The position numbers and the translations under genes are program-made. Positions 18,224 to 28,149 of a stretch of 64,000 bases of DNA are shown piece by piece. The stretch is from positions 3,173,110-3,237,109 of the forward strand of contig NC_017033.1 in the NCBI RefSeq assembly GCF_000242255.2, given 5' to 3'. The DNA comes from Frateuria aurantia DSM 6220. GTDB taxonomy: Bacteria > Pseudomonadota > Gammaproteobacteria > Xanthomonadales > Rhodanobacteraceae. Every line of letters begins with the position of its first letter. Positions within the stretch are counted from its first letter, which is position 1. The notes under the pieces were generated by a model, which made no database searches, was not told the DNA's origin, and saw only the letters and a list, made by a program, of their open reading frames with translations.

Positions 18224-18319
18224 GCAAATATCAATAAATATATTTGCAAACGATATTGACTGTCAAATGCAAGGTCGCTTAAACATTGATTCGACATGCA
18301 TCAATAATCAATTTGCAAA
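18224..18319. promoter_or_regulatory. TTTGCAAA-type repeats in the Oar-1 upstream region
   Basis: AT-rich DNA with an inverted repeat GCAAATAT/ATATTTGC (18224-18231 with 18240-18247), the palindrome TTTGCAAA at 18243-18250 and again at 18312-18319, and TTGACTGTCAA at about 18256. Probably promoter and operator DNA of the receptor that begins 55 bp further on. No -10/-35 pair could be fixed. Confidence 0.4.
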
Positions 18320-18373
18320 ACAATCACCAATAAGCGCAACTTCGCGCATCTTTTGAATCCTGGGGGATACATT

Positions 18374-21300
18374 TTGTTGACCAAAAAAAGATTACTGCCA
18401 TTTGCTGTGGCAATGATTCTGGGGGGGGCTGTTTCAGCCCAGGAAACCAGTGGCACCATTTTTGGCCGAGCTCCAACCGGAGACAATGAGAGCATCCAGC
18501 TCTCCGGCGGCAATATGGCTACGCGCGAAATCGCCGTTAAGTCCGGTGGACGCTACAGCTTCAGTCAGCTGCCTGTCGGCACCTATACCGTGAAGCTGCT
18601 TCGTAGTGGCGAAGCGCTCGATTCCCGCACCGTGACCGTCAGTGCCGGTGGCGGCACCCAGGTATCGTTTGCCGATACCACTGCAGCCAAGCAGTTGAAT
18701 GGCGTGACCGTGACCGCGACCACTCCGCCGATCGATACGACTCAGACGGATGTCCGCACCACCTTGACCCAGAAGCAGATGCAGGCACTGCCGCTGGCCC
18801 GCTCGGCCGAAGCCGTCGCGATGCTGGCTCCCGGCGTGGTGGCCGGTGCGACCGCTACCGGCTTTGCTGGCCCGACAGGTAATTCCCTGATTTCGTTTGG
18901 TGGCGCCTCGGTCAACGAAAACGCCTATTATGTCAATGGCTTGAACGTGACCGATCCGGTCAACGGTTATGGCGGTCTCGAATTGCCCTACAACGCCGTT
19001 GCCGAACAACAGGCCCTGACAGGCGGTTACGAAGCCAAGTACGGTCGTTCGGATGGCGGCGTAATCAACCAGGTCGGTCGCACCGGCACCAATGACTGGC
19101 ACTACGGCGCCCAGATCCAGTACGTGCCGGAAGATATGTCCGGCAACCCGGTCAATACCTATTACCCCAGCAGCTCGATCTATTCCGGCCAGCTGTACCG
19201 GGAGCGTTCCAAGAACAAGTCCTGGGATCAGGACATCTCGGCTTATGTCGGCGGCCCGCTGATCAAGGACAAGCTGTTCTTCTTCCTGGACTACGAAGTG
19301 GCCCGCAGCGCGGGACAGTCGACTTCGGCCAACACCTCGGGCGCTCAGACCGACAAGTACAACTACCACGACCCGAAGTATTATGCCGATGTGTTGTGGA
19401 ACATCACCAAGAACCACAGCATCGAGCTGACGGCCGCCGGTTCCAAGCACAACTACGACGGCAATCTGTACAACTATGACTATTCGACCCTGAGTCAGGG
19501 CTCGTATATCTCTCCGGATACAGCCCTGCGCACCAGCACCAACCTCTGGACTGCCAAATACACGGGCCACATCACGCAAGACCTGACCGTGACGGCCCAA
19601 TATGGTCGGCAGGTGACTCAGTACGGCCAGATCTACGCTTCGGATCCTTCCGAAATTGCAGTGCTTAACAGTGGGTATGAAAACCCCGCCTATACCAACG
19701 GTGTCACAGGCGGTTACAGCAATCCGCTGCAGCAGCTGACTTCGGTAGCCAATCCGAACAACAAAGACAAGTCGTCCAATTACCGCGTCGATCTGACCTA
19801 CACCATTGGCGACCACACCATCAGCGCCGGTATCGACAACCTGAACTCGCAGGATATCGACGATGGCCAGTCGATGTACGCCAATGCCGGCTATGCTTGG
19901 GATTACGGCACCGCTACACCGGGCGTGCCTTTCCAGTCAGGTTATGTGACCGGGCCTGCCAGTGGTTACTACGTTTCCCAGTATCGTTACAACACCTCGG
20001 CATCGGTACGCGTGGCTCAGCGCGGCCAGTATATTCAGGACGCTTGGCAAGCCACCGACAATCTGCTGATCAACCTGGGTCTGCGCAACGATCAGTTCAC
20101 GAACTACAATCCTTCCGGCGAAGCCTATCTGCGTCAGACCAAGCCCCAGTGGGCTCCGCGTCTGGGTATCAGCTGGGACGTGTTTGGCGACAGCAGCATG
20201 AAGGTGTTTGCCAACGCCGGTCGTTACTACTTGGCCATGCCTGCGGCGCCTGCGCTGCGTGCTGCCGGTGCGTCGTTGTACAGCCTTACCTACTACACCT
20301 ATACCGGTATCAACCCCACCACTGGCGCACCGACCGGCTTGGAGCCCATGGATACAGCCGATGGCAAGGGCGTCCCCTATTATGCGAATGGTGAAAACGG
20401 AGTCGCACCCGATCCCAAGACCGTTGCTGCCCAGAACATGAAGTCGGAATATCAGGATGAATATATCCTGGGCTTTGAAAAGTCTTTTGCCGGCGACTGG
20501 GTGTTCGGAACCAAGTTCACTTATCGCAGTCTGAAAAACGCTATCGATGACTGGTGCGATACCGGTAGCGGCGGTGCCTTGCTGACGGCGGCAGCTGCCG
20601 AAGGCTACGACACCAGCAAGGAATCTCCGAGCGGTTGCTATCTGATGAATCCGGGGCGTGCCAATACCTATCTGGTACCTAACTCCTCAGGCGGTTACGA
20701 CAGTGTCAAGGTTTCCGGCAAGCAGTCCGGCCTGCCGCAACTGCGTCGCAACTATTACGCCGCTGAACTCCACCTGCGTTACGCCCCCGTCAATGGCAAG
20801 CTGATGCTGGATGCCAGCTATGTGTATTCGCGCAGCTACGGCAACGAAGAAGGCCAGGTCGACTCCAACGCCGGTACCAACAGCAGCCCGGGGCAGACCG
20901 AGGCCTGGGATTACGCTCAGGTGATGAACTACGCCAACGGCCTGTTGCCCAACAACCGTTCGCACGTGTTCAAGGTCTTTGGTACCTATCAGATCACCCC
21001 AGAGTGGATGGTCAGTGCCAATCTGATGATGGCTTCAGGCATGCCAATGGATTGCTACGGTGCCTATGGCACAGGGCAGACCGATCCTATCGGCTATGGC
21101 AACGAGGCTTATCACTATTGCGGCGGATCGCCGTCACGTCCGGGTGATGCGGGTGCCAGCTCGTGGATCCATCCCCTGGGCTTGAATATTGAATATCGTC
21201 CGGACTTCGCCAAGCATCGTCTGGCGTTCAATATCGCTGTCTTCAATGTCTTCAACGAGCAAAAGGGCCAGCAGTACTACTCGTACCTTGGCCTCTACAA

Positions 21301-21409
21301 CTCAGTGAAGGGTCAGGCCGCCAACGCGCTCAGCGATCCGGAATACGGCATGCCGATTTCGTATGAGCAGCCGCGTTATGTCCGCTTCGGCATTACCTAC
21401 GACTACTGA
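18374..21409 (+). CDS. Oar-like TonB-dependent outer-membrane receptor (copy 1)
   Basis: An outer-membrane protein of about 1011 residues. Signal peptide LTKKRLLPFAVAMILGGAVSAQ, then a carboxypeptidase-regulatory-like beta-sandwich domain (about 25-105), a plug domain (about 120-235: LTQKQMQALPLARS, GASVNENAYYVNGLNVTDP, YEAKYGRSDGGVINQVGRTGTNDWH) and a long beta-barrel ending in the aromatic FGITYDY. This architecture matches Oar/OmpA-related receptors common in Xanthomonadales. Ligand unknown. No ATG fits: tandem TTG codons at 18374 and 18377 follow GGGGGA at good distance, so a TTG start is proposed. A strong terminator follows. Confidence 0.88.
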   Translation: MLTKKRLLPFAVAMILGGAVSAQETSGTIFGRAPTGDNESIQLSGGNMATREIAVKSGGRYSFSQLPVGTYTVKLLRSGEALDSRTVTVSAGGGTQVSFADTTAAKQLNGVTVTATTPPIDTTQTDVRTTLTQKQMQALPLARSAEAVAMLAPGVVAGATATGFAGPTGNSLISFGGASVNENAYYVNGLNVTDPVNGYGGLELPYNAVAEQQALTGGYEAKYGRSDGGVINQVGRTGTNDWHYGAQIQYVPEDMSGNPVNTYYPSSSIYSGQLYRERSKNKSWDQDISAYVGGPLIKDKLFFFLDYEVARSAGQSTSANTSGAQTDKYNYHDPKYYADVLWNITKNHSIELTAAGSKHNYDGNLYNYDYSTLSQGSYISPDTALRTSTNLWTAKYTGHITQDLTVTAQYGRQVTQYGQIYASDPSEIAVLNSGYENPAYTNGVTGGYSNPLQQLTSVANPNNKDKSSNYRVDLTYTIGDHTISAGIDNLNSQDIDDGQSMYANAGYAWDYGTATPGVPFQSGYVTGPASGYYVSQYRYNTSASVRVAQRGQYIQDAWQATDNLLINLGLRNDQFTNYNPSGEAYLRQTKPQWAPRLGISWDVFGDSSMKVFANAGRYYLAMPAAPALRAAGASLYSLTYYTYTGINPTTGAPTGLEPMDTADGKGVPYYANGENGVAPDPKTVAAQNMKSEYQDEYILGFEKSFAGDWVFGTKFTYRSLKNAIDDWCDTGSGGALLTAAAAEGYDTSKESPSGCYLMNPGRANTYLVPNSSGGYDSVKVSGKQSGLPQLRRNYYAAELHLRYAPVNGKLMLDASYVYSRSYGNEEGQVDSNAGTNSSPGQTEAWDYAQVMNYANGLLPNNRSHVFKVFGTYQITPEWMVSANLMMASGMPMDCYGAYGTGQTDPIGYGNEAYHYCGGSPSRPGDAGASSWIHPLGLNIEYRPDFAKHRLAFNIAVFNVFNEQKGQQYYSYLGLYNSVKGQAANALSDPEYGMPISYEQPRYVRFGITYDY

Positions 21410-21441
21410 TCCAGCAGTCATACAGTCAAGCTGAAGTCCTG

Positions 21442-21481
21442 CGGCCTCCATCTGTCTTCGTGCAGATGGAGGCCGTTTTTT
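21442..21481 (+). terminator. Intrinsic terminator of Oar receptor 1
   Basis: Perfect 13-bp stem CGGCCTCCATCTG / CAGATGGAGGCCG, 8-nt loop, six T. Lies 33 bp after the stop codon. Confidence 0.95.
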
Positions 21482-22283
21482 CAGGAGACGTCAATGCTGT
21501 GCAGGTCCAATCGCGACTCGTTGCAGCTTGGTTCGAAACACTGCTGAGATTGTTCGAGCCATGAATGGAATTGGCCGATATCCCCCTCTCTCGGCAATCG
21601 CAGGAAAATCGATCTGCAGCCCCTCTCCGGCCGAGCGAGCCTAGGGTACGTGCAGCGAAATGGCTGATACCTTTGCCTCCGCAAAATTCGTGCCTGTCCG
21701 CCAAGCAGGATTCGGCCGGGGAATCGTCTTTCCTGCCGGCCTCATGGGCTGGCCGGGCGCAGAAATGTCAGGCCGCACCGGAAGCCCCCCTGATGGAAGG
21801 TTACCTCCGCAAGCTTGATCAGCCTGTATGCGCCCGCAAGCGGCGAATGCATGCATAGCCCTGTTGCTGGGCGTCGATGCCGAAACCCGCTGCGCAAACA
21901 TGCTCGGCCGGCGAAGCAGCTAGGGACGATGCTGAAAAAGCGCTCAAACTCATCCATGCGCAGATGACATGATATTCATCATTCATTCATAAAATGACGT
22001 GGAAAGACGCGTGAAAAGTGCCAAGTAATTACGCGATGGCACTTCGGAAGCGCTGGAATCAACGGCCATCCATTCGCATTTTCATGCGTTCCCTTGAGGT
22101 GCATGGCCTCCTGTACCGCTGGAGTTCCCCTCAGATTCAGTCCAATATGAATTGACGGTCTCAGCCGTCCCGGAAACCATTGGGGGTAATTCCGGCCAAG
22201 CGTCCAAACATGACGAGTCGAAACGGGGCAAGCCCGTTCCGGCGATGGAAGTGTGCGCAGCATTTACGGGGGAGTAAATCAGG
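21482..22283. other. Upstream region of Oar receptor 2 with an inverted repeat
   Basis: About 800 bp without a supported gene. AAGTGCCA (22016-22023) and TGGCACTT (22037-22044) are exact inverted arms around a 13-nt AT-rich spacer and could be an operator or a hairpin. AT-rich DNA just before it (about 21965-22000) is a likely promoter region. Frames here show no domains. Confidence 0.4.
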
Positions 22284-25200
22284 GTGACAAACAACACAGC
22301 GGGACTTGTGCGCAAGCCCATGCCCTTGCGGCGATCGTTGATCTCGGCGGCGATTTTCAGTGCCTTCGGCATAGTGGCCACTACCAGCCAGGCCCAGTCC
22401 ACATCCGGTGCCATGCAGGGAATCACCCATGCCGGTGCTACCGTCACGGTCACCAATACCGATACAGGTCAGTCCCGCGTCATTACGGCGAGTTCGGACG
22501 GCCGTTTTTCGTTGTCGACGATGCAGCCCGGCCACTACACGGTTGAGTCTCTCGATCATGGCAACAGCGTTACCCGGCATATTCAGGTCCTGGCCGGCAA
22601 GAGCACAGCCGTAAGCCTTGGCCTGAGCGCCCCCTCTGGCAGCACCGCGGCAACCGGCGGAGCGACCAATCTGACGGCGGTCTCGGTGCAGGCCAGCACG
22701 CCGGTGATCGATACCAGCTCGGTGCAGGTCAATACCACCTTTACGGCTGAGCAACTGAAGGAGTTGCCGATCGCCCGCAACCAGACTGCGGCGGCCTTGC
22801 TGGCGCCGGGTGCCGTGCGTGGCGACTCGGCTTTTGGCAATCTGGCCTCGTTCAGCGGTGCTTCCGTCGCTGAAAACAGCTATTACGTCAACGGTTTCAA
22901 TACCACCAACTACTACCAGAGTCTCACCTCGGCCCAAGTGCCCTATGAGGCCATTGACCAGGAGGACGTCCAGGACGGTGGCTACGGCGCCGAGTACGGC
23001 AATTCCACCGGCGGTGTGGTCTCGGTGCAGACCAAACGCGGCACCAACCAGTGGAAAGGCGGTGTGGACTACACCATCACTCCTACCGATGCGATGGCCA
23101 GCCAGCCGAACGTATATCTGAAGAACGGAGCGATCTCGTCGATCAATTCGAAGAACAGCAATTACCTGATGCAGAACAACAGTGGCAATGGGGTCACCCA
23201 TGCCAATCCGGTGGATTTCAACAATCGCTGGAATGCCTGGATCGGTGGTCCGCTGATCAAGGACAAGCTGTTTTTCTTCGGTCTGGTCAGTGATACCCAT
23301 ACCGGCAGCAATGCCTACGGCAGCTGGTTCAACAATGGCGGCGATACCACCCAGACCCAGGCCGGCGCCAGCCGAACCAGCATGTCATCGCCCTACTGGC
23401 TGGTCAAGGTCGACTGGAACATCAACAGTCGCAATATCCTGGAATACACTGGTTACGGCAACCAGGACCGTTACAGCGAGAACGTCTACAACTACGGCTT
23501 CAACGGCAAGAACAATGCCAGTCCCTATCTGGGCGAATATCTGGGCAACGTCTACAACCGCACCGGTGGCAACACCAATATCCTGAAATACACCAGCTAC
23601 GTCACCGATGATCTGACCTTCACCGCCCAGTACGGCAAATCCGGCAATGACCGTATCAACTACGCCACCGCCGCCAACGGCACGCGCGAGACCTACGACG
23701 GCAATATCAACAACGCGGCCTCATCGCCGGGCTGTCCGAATATCGTCGATCAGCGTACTCCCGTCACCAGCGGCCTGATTTCGCCTTACTCTTCCTGCGC
23801 CTTTGCAGGCAATCTGAACACGCCCAACGGCCATGACAGCAATCTTCAGCTGCGCTTCGACGTGGACTACAAGATTGCAGGCAACGACATCACTGCCGGC
23901 TGGGGGCGCATGCGCTTCACCTCCTCGACCGGCTCGGCCTATGAAGGCGGTGCGCTTTACGACTATTACTCGATCCCGGAATCGATTCTTGGTCATGCGC
24001 CGACCGGCTCGCCCGCGGACAGCGTGGTCCGGCAGGTGACGTTTGCCACCGGTGCCGATCTGGCCTTGGTCCAGAAGTACTACTACCTGCAGGATGTGGT
24101 CAATCTCACCGACAATCTGGTGCTGCGCGTCGGTGTGCGCAACGACTCTTTCGACAACTACAATGGCTCCGGCGAAGCTTATGTCCGCCAGGGTCATAGC
24201 TGGCAGCCGCGTCTGGGTATCGCCTGGGACGTGTTCGGTGATGGCGACACCAAGATCTATGCCAGTGCCGGCGATTATTCACTGCCGCTGGACGAAGAGG
24301 TCGCCATGCGCGGCGCCTCCGCTTCGCTCTATGGTTACCAGTATTACAGCTATACCGGGGTCGATCCCAAGACCGGCAAACCGCTGGGACTGGGTGCTCT
24401 TCCGGCCGCCTATGCAGCCGCTTATCCATCTCATGTCGGACAGCAGTACTACAATGGCGAAACCGGGGCCACCCCCAATCCCAAGGCTTCGGCCAGCACC
24501 AATCTGCGCCCCTTCAAGCAGCGTGAGTTCATTCTCGGCGCACAGCAGAAATTCGATGACTGGGTGGTCGGTGCCAAGCTGATGTACCGCAAGGTGCTGA
24601 CCGGCACCGACGACGATTGCGATGTTCGTCCGGTCTATGCCTATATGAACAAGCATTACGGGCTGAACCTGCCCACCGATTCGCTGGCACCGACCGATCC
24701 GAATGTGCCGGGTGGCTGCTTCATCTTCAATCCGGGCAGCTCGGTCTCGCTGCTGTTCCCCGCCGATGCCAGCGGCAAGCTGTATCCGGTCAACCTGACC
24801 GCTGCCGAGGTCGGCGAGCCCAAATACCGTCGCAACTACGAGTCGGTGCAGCTGACCGCTGAAAAGGTATTCGACCACAACTGGTATCTGAACCTGTCCT
24901 ATGTCTGGGCCAAGGAGCGCGGCAACACCGAAGGGCTGGTCAATTCCACCAATGGCCAGTCCGATACCGGCACCAGCTATCTGTTCGATTATCCCGAGCT
25001 GATGCAAGGTTCCAATGGCCTGCTGCCGAATGACCATCGCCATACCTTCAAAGCCTATGGTGCCTGGCGGGCGACCCCGCAGTGGCTGTTCGGTGTCAAT
25101 GCGTATATCCAGAGTGGACGTCCGGAAAACTGCCTGGGCCTGAATCCGATCGACAACACCTTGAACGGTGGCTATGGCAATACCTATTTCTATTGCGATG

Positions 25201-25469
25201 GCATGGTCATGACTCAGGGTTCAGCAGGCACTACGCCCTGGATCTGGAATCTGGACATGAATGTCGAGTACGACCCGTCCTGGGCCAAGGGGCTGAAGAT
25301 ACGCGCCAATATCTACAATATCTTCAACAAGCAGCGATATACCACCATCAACGAAACCGGCGAAGATGCCAACGGTGCCTCGCTGGCAGGCACGACCTAC
25401 AAGGTGCCGACCAGCTTCCAGACACCACGCTACATCCAGCTGCAGGCCGAGTACGATTTCTCTCTGTAA
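22284..25469 (+). CDS. Oar-like TonB-dependent outer-membrane receptor (copy 2)
   Basis: A 1061-residue protein of the same architecture as copy 1: a long signal sequence (basic MTNNTAGLVRKPMPLRRSL, then the hydrophobic ISAAIFSAFGIVATTSQAQ), carboxypeptidase-regulatory-like domain (about 40-125), plug (LTAEQLKELPIARN, GASVAENSYYVNGFNTTNYY, YGAEYGNSTGGVVSVQTKRGTNQWKGG) and a barrel ending YDFSL. The GTG start is supported by GGGGGAG 9 nt upstream. Copies 1 and 2 are clearly paralogous but well diverged, with separate promoters and stem-loops, so the pair is an old duplication or independent family members. Ligand unknown; large peptides or polysaccharide fragments are typical guesses for the family. 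Confidence 0.92.
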   Translation: MTNNTAGLVRKPMPLRRSLISAAIFSAFGIVATTSQAQSTSGAMQGITHAGATVTVTNTDTGQSRVITASSDGRFSLSTMQPGHYTVESLDHGNSVTRHIQVLAGKSTAVSLGLSAPSGSTAATGGATNLTAVSVQASTPVIDTSSVQVNTTFTAEQLKELPIARNQTAAALLAPGAVRGDSAFGNLASFSGASVAENSYYVNGFNTTNYYQSLTSAQVPYEAIDQEDVQDGGYGAEYGNSTGGVVSVQTKRGTNQWKGGVDYTITPTDAMASQPNVYLKNGAISSINSKNSNYLMQNNSGNGVTHANPVDFNNRWNAWIGGPLIKDKLFFFGLVSDTHTGSNAYGSWFNNGGDTTQTQAGASRTSMSSPYWLVKVDWNINSRNILEYTGYGNQDRYSENVYNYGFNGKNNASPYLGEYLGNVYNRTGGNTNILKYTSYVTDDLTFTAQYGKSGNDRINYATAANGTRETYDGNINNAASSPGCPNIVDQRTPVTSGLISPYSSCAFAGNLNTPNGHDSNLQLRFDVDYKIAGNDITAGWGRMRFTSSTGSAYEGGALYDYYSIPESILGHAPTGSPADSVVRQVTFATGADLALVQKYYYLQDVVNLTDNLVLRVGVRNDSFDNYNGSGEAYVRQGHSWQPRLGIAWDVFGDGDTKIYASAGDYSLPLDEEVAMRGASASLYGYQYYSYTGVDPKTGKPLGLGALPAAYAAAYPSHVGQQYYNGETGATPNPKASASTNLRPFKQREFILGAQQKFDDWVVGAKLMYRKVLTGTDDDCDVRPVYAYMNKHYGLNLPTDSLAPTDPNVPGGCFIFNPGSSVSLLFPADASGKLYPVNLTAAEVGEPKYRRNYESVQLTAEKVFDHNWYLNLSYVWAKERGNTEGLVNSTNGQSDTGTSYLFDYPELMQGSNGLLPNDHRHTFKAYGAWRATPQWLFGVNAYIQSGRPENCLGLNPIDNTLNGGYGNTYFYCDGMVMTQGSAGTTPWIWNLDMNVEYDPSWAKGLKIRANIYNIFNKQRYTTINETGEDANGASLAGTTYKVPTSFQTPRYIQLQAEYDFSL

Positions 25470-25481
25470 ACACGCTCCATG

Positions 25482-25521
25482 GCAAGCGAGGGCGTGCGGT
25501 CTTCCGCACGCCCTCGCTTGC
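25482..25521 (+). terminator. Long perfect stem-loop after Oar receptor 2
   Basis: An 18-bp perfect stem GCAAGCGAGGGCGTGCGG with its complement around TCTT. No T run follows, so it may act as an mRNA 3'-end stabiliser or a bidirectional terminator. Confidence 0.65.
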
Positions 25522-25837
25522 TTGCGGGTCAGAGCGGCCCTTGCCTGACGGTCCTCGGGTGATGCACGACGGCGTGGGCGTGGATCTATCGAGCCACCCG
25601 GAAATCCATCCAGCCATCGATCCGCCTGCGCAACCCGCGGTTTCCCCTGCCTTTCAGCGCCTTCCCCGGGATGGCCGATGTCACTCCGATATCAGTCGCG
25701 TACCGGGTCCGGGTTCGAGACGACCTGCCTCCTGACGCTGTCCGCAAGGCATTGCGTCGTGGATCGCGTCATGGCCGCTTGTGCACATGGCCAATCCCTT
25801 CGCCACGGCCGGCGGATATCGACACTCGCCAAGACAA
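25522..25837. other. Gap between convergent genes, nothing recognised
   Basis: About 315 bp between the Oar-2 stem-loop and the end of the leftward LLM oxidoreductase. No gene, repeat or terminator was recognised. Confidence 0.4.
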
Positions 25838-26836
25838 CTAGATGGCCAACCCCAGTCGACGCATCGCCTGGGCAGCCATTTCGAAAGACTGCAGCCGTGC
25901 CTGATGATCATGGATCTGGCCGGCGAACATGATCTCGTCCACGCCGGTACGCTCGACAAAAGCCGCTATGGCACGCTCGACACTGGCCGAACTGCCGACG
26001 GCCGAACAGGCCAGCGCCTGCTCCACGCCCAGTCGTTCGGCCTCGGACCAGCGTCCGGCCATGCTGGCCACGGGTGGTGGCAGCGGACCAGGATGGCCAC
26101 GCCGCAAGGCAAGAAACTGTTGCTGGGCCGAGCTCATCAGAACGGCACCGGCTTCGTCGGTCTCGGCGCCGAACACATTCATCGCCGCCATCGCATACGG
26201 CGCGGCACATTGTTCCGAAGGCTGGAAATAACGACGGTAGATCGCCAGGGCATCGTCCAGCAGGCCGGGGGCGAAATGCGAGGCAAAGGCGAAAGGCAGG
26301 CCCAGCTCCGCTGCAAGCTGGGCACTGTAGGTACTCGAGCCCAACAGCCAGATCGGCACACCCAGGCCCAGCCCGGGTACGGCCTTCACGTGCTGGCCAG
26401 GCCGCAGGGGGCCGAAATAGTGCTGCAGCTCCTGGACATCGCGTGGAAACTGCTCCGCACTGGATTGCAGATCGCGGCGCAGCGCATGGGCGGTAGCCTG
26501 ATCGGTGCCCGGGGCACGGCCCAGACCCAGATCGATACGGCCGGGAAACAGGGATTCCAGAGTACCGAACTGCTCGGCAATCACCAGCGGCGCATGGTTG
26601 GGCAGCATCACGCCGCCCGAACCGACGCGGATCCGCTGCGTACCGCCGGCGACATGGGCGATCACCACCGCCGTCGCCGCGCTGGCGATGCCGGGCATGC
26701 CATGATGCTCGGCCAGCCAGAACCGGTGATAACCCAGTGACTCGGCATGCCGGGCCAGATCCAGAGAATGCCGGAATGCGTCAGCCGCGGTCTTGCCTTC
26801 GGCAATCGGGGCAAGATCAAGCAAGGAATAGCGCAT
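25838..26836 (-). CDS. LLM-class flavin-dependent oxidoreductase (luciferase-like, YhbW type)
   Basis: A 332-residue TIM-barrel flavin-dependent monooxygenase-like protein. Recognisable family motifs are [72 protein letters not shown], and [31 protein letters not shown]. Substrate unknown. The start at 26836 (MRYSLLDL) is chosen because GGGAG lies 8 nt before it; a second ATG 15 bases upstream overlaps that site. It lies 62 bp after hemY on the same strand and may be read from the same transcript. Confidence 0.92.
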   Translation of the reverse strand: MRYSLLDLAPIAEGKTAADAFRHSLDLARHAESLGYHRFWLAEHHGMPGIASAATAVVIAHVAGGTQRIRVGSGGVMLPNHAPLVIAEQFGTLESLFPGRIDLGLGRAPGTDQATAHALRRDLQSSAEQFPRDVQELQHYFGPLRPGQHVKAVPGLGLGVPIWLLGSSTYSAQLAAELGLPFAFASHFAPGLLDDALAIYRRYFQPSEQCAAPYAMAAMNVFGAETDEAGAVLMSSAQQQFLALRRGHPGPLPPPVASMAGRWSEAERLGVEQALACSAVGSSASVERAIAAFVERTGVDEIMFAGQIHDHQARLQSFEMAAQAMRRLGLAI

Positions 26837-26898
26837 CGCGGTGACTCCCATCCAGGTCGATATCGGTCCAACCTAGATGGGAGCATCAAGCCACGTGA

Positions 26899-28149
26899 TC
26901 AAGGGACCCGGGGAATCCCCAGCGGGTCGCGCTGCTCGGGTACCGGCTCGCCCAGATCATCCTGCTCGGCCTCGATGACATCGCGCACCGGCCAGACCCG
27001 GCCCCCGCGACCGAAGGCAAGGGCATTGCGATAGCAGTTCCGTGCTTCCTCGGTGCGCTGCAGGCCCAGCAAGGCATCTCCCAGCACTTCCCAGGCCGCC
27101 GCGCTCGGGGACAGCTGCAAGGATCGCGCCAGATAGCCGCGTGCCAGCTCCCACTGGCCCAGTACCACGGCGATCCGGCCCAGGGCCAGCAGCAGCACGG
27201 GATCATCGGGATTGGCTGCCAGCCAGGCCTGGGCATGCTTGAGCCGCAGCTCCGGATCCACCGCCAGCACTCCGTAGGTATCCAGCAGCAAGGGGTTCCA
27301 GTCCCTTCGCAAGGCCGACTCCAGTTCATCCAGTGCCGCCAGACTGGCGCCGAGTTCCGCCGCACGGCGGACATAGGCGTCAATGGCCAGCGGAATCCGC
27401 CGCAAGGTCTTGGGCAGGCGCGACCAGGTGCCGGCCAGGTGCTCGCTGTCAGGTGACACCTGCAACACCGCCTGCACCACCCGTGCTTCCAAGGCCGCAA
27501 ACGCTCTTGAATTCATGGCCCCGCTTTTCTGCAGCGGCTCCAAGGCGTCCAGCGCCCTCTGGGGATCGCCCGCCTCGAGTGCAGCGAGCACCAGTTCGTG
27601 CCAGCCCCCCGGCGGAAGTCGCCGGCTGTCGGCTTCGCTGGACAGCAGGGCCAGCGCTTCGGTCGCCCGGTTCTCGGTGCGCAGCAACTTGGCACGAACC
27701 ACTCGTGCAGCCAAGGGTGCGCTCTGCCCGGCCTGATCCAGCGCATCATGCGCGCGCGCAGATTCCCCGCGCCGGATCGCTGCATCGGCCGCCGTCAACA
27801 TCGCCGGGCCCTGCAACGCCGGCAGCCGGGCCGCCCGCTGCAGTTCACGCTCGGCATCGCCATGCCGGCCTTCGGCCAAGGCGACCAGGCCCTGCCCCAG
27901 CCGTTGCTGACTCTTGCGCTGCTGCCGTCGCGAAAACACGCCGAAAGGCCAGCGCAGCAGGCGCCAGGCCGCATTGAGCAACAGCAGCAACAGCAGCAGC
28001 AAGGCCACCGCGGCCGGCACCGTGGTCTCCAGCCGCCAGCCGCGGATGCTGATCACGACCCGGCCGGGATCCGCCGCCAGCAGGTGCCAGGCAAAAGCCG
28101 CCAGCACGGCCACCACCAGCCAGACCAGAATCCATCGCCACAGCCTCAT
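26899..28149 (-). CDS. hemY: HemY-type TPR membrane protein
   Basis: A 416-residue inner-membrane protein with two N-terminal helices (residues 5-25 and 45-60, the latter a run of leucines) forming the HemY N-terminal domain, followed by tetratricopeptide repeats (EALALLSSEADSRRLPPGGW, LGRIAVVLGQWELARGYLARSLQLSPSAAAW, RTEEARNCYRNALAFG). In E. coli hemCDXY form one operon; HemY's exact role in tetrapyrrole metabolism is unsettled, and this family is distinct from Bacillus protoporphyrinogen oxidase HemY. The start overlaps the hemX stop by 4 bp (ATGA), so translation is coupled. Confidence 0.9.
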   Translation of the reverse strand: MRLWRWILVWLVVAVLAAFAWHLLAADPGRVVISIRGWRLETTVPAAVALLLLLLLLLNAAWRLLRWPFGVFSRRQQRKSQQRLGQGLVALAEGRHGDAERELQRAARLPALQGPAMLTAADAAIRRGESARAHDALDQAGQSAPLAARVVRAKLLRTENRATEALALLSSEADSRRLPPGGWHELVLAALEAGDPQRALDALEPLQKSGAMNSRAFAALEARVVQAVLQVSPDSEHLAGTWSRLPKTLRRIPLAIDAYVRRAAELGASLAALDELESALRRDWNPLLLDTYGVLAVDPELRLKHAQAWLAANPDDPVLLLALGRIAVVLGQWELARGYLARSLQLSPSAAAWEVLGDALLGLQRTEEARNCYRNALAFGRGGRVWPVRDVIEAEQDDLGEPVPEQRDPLGIPRVP

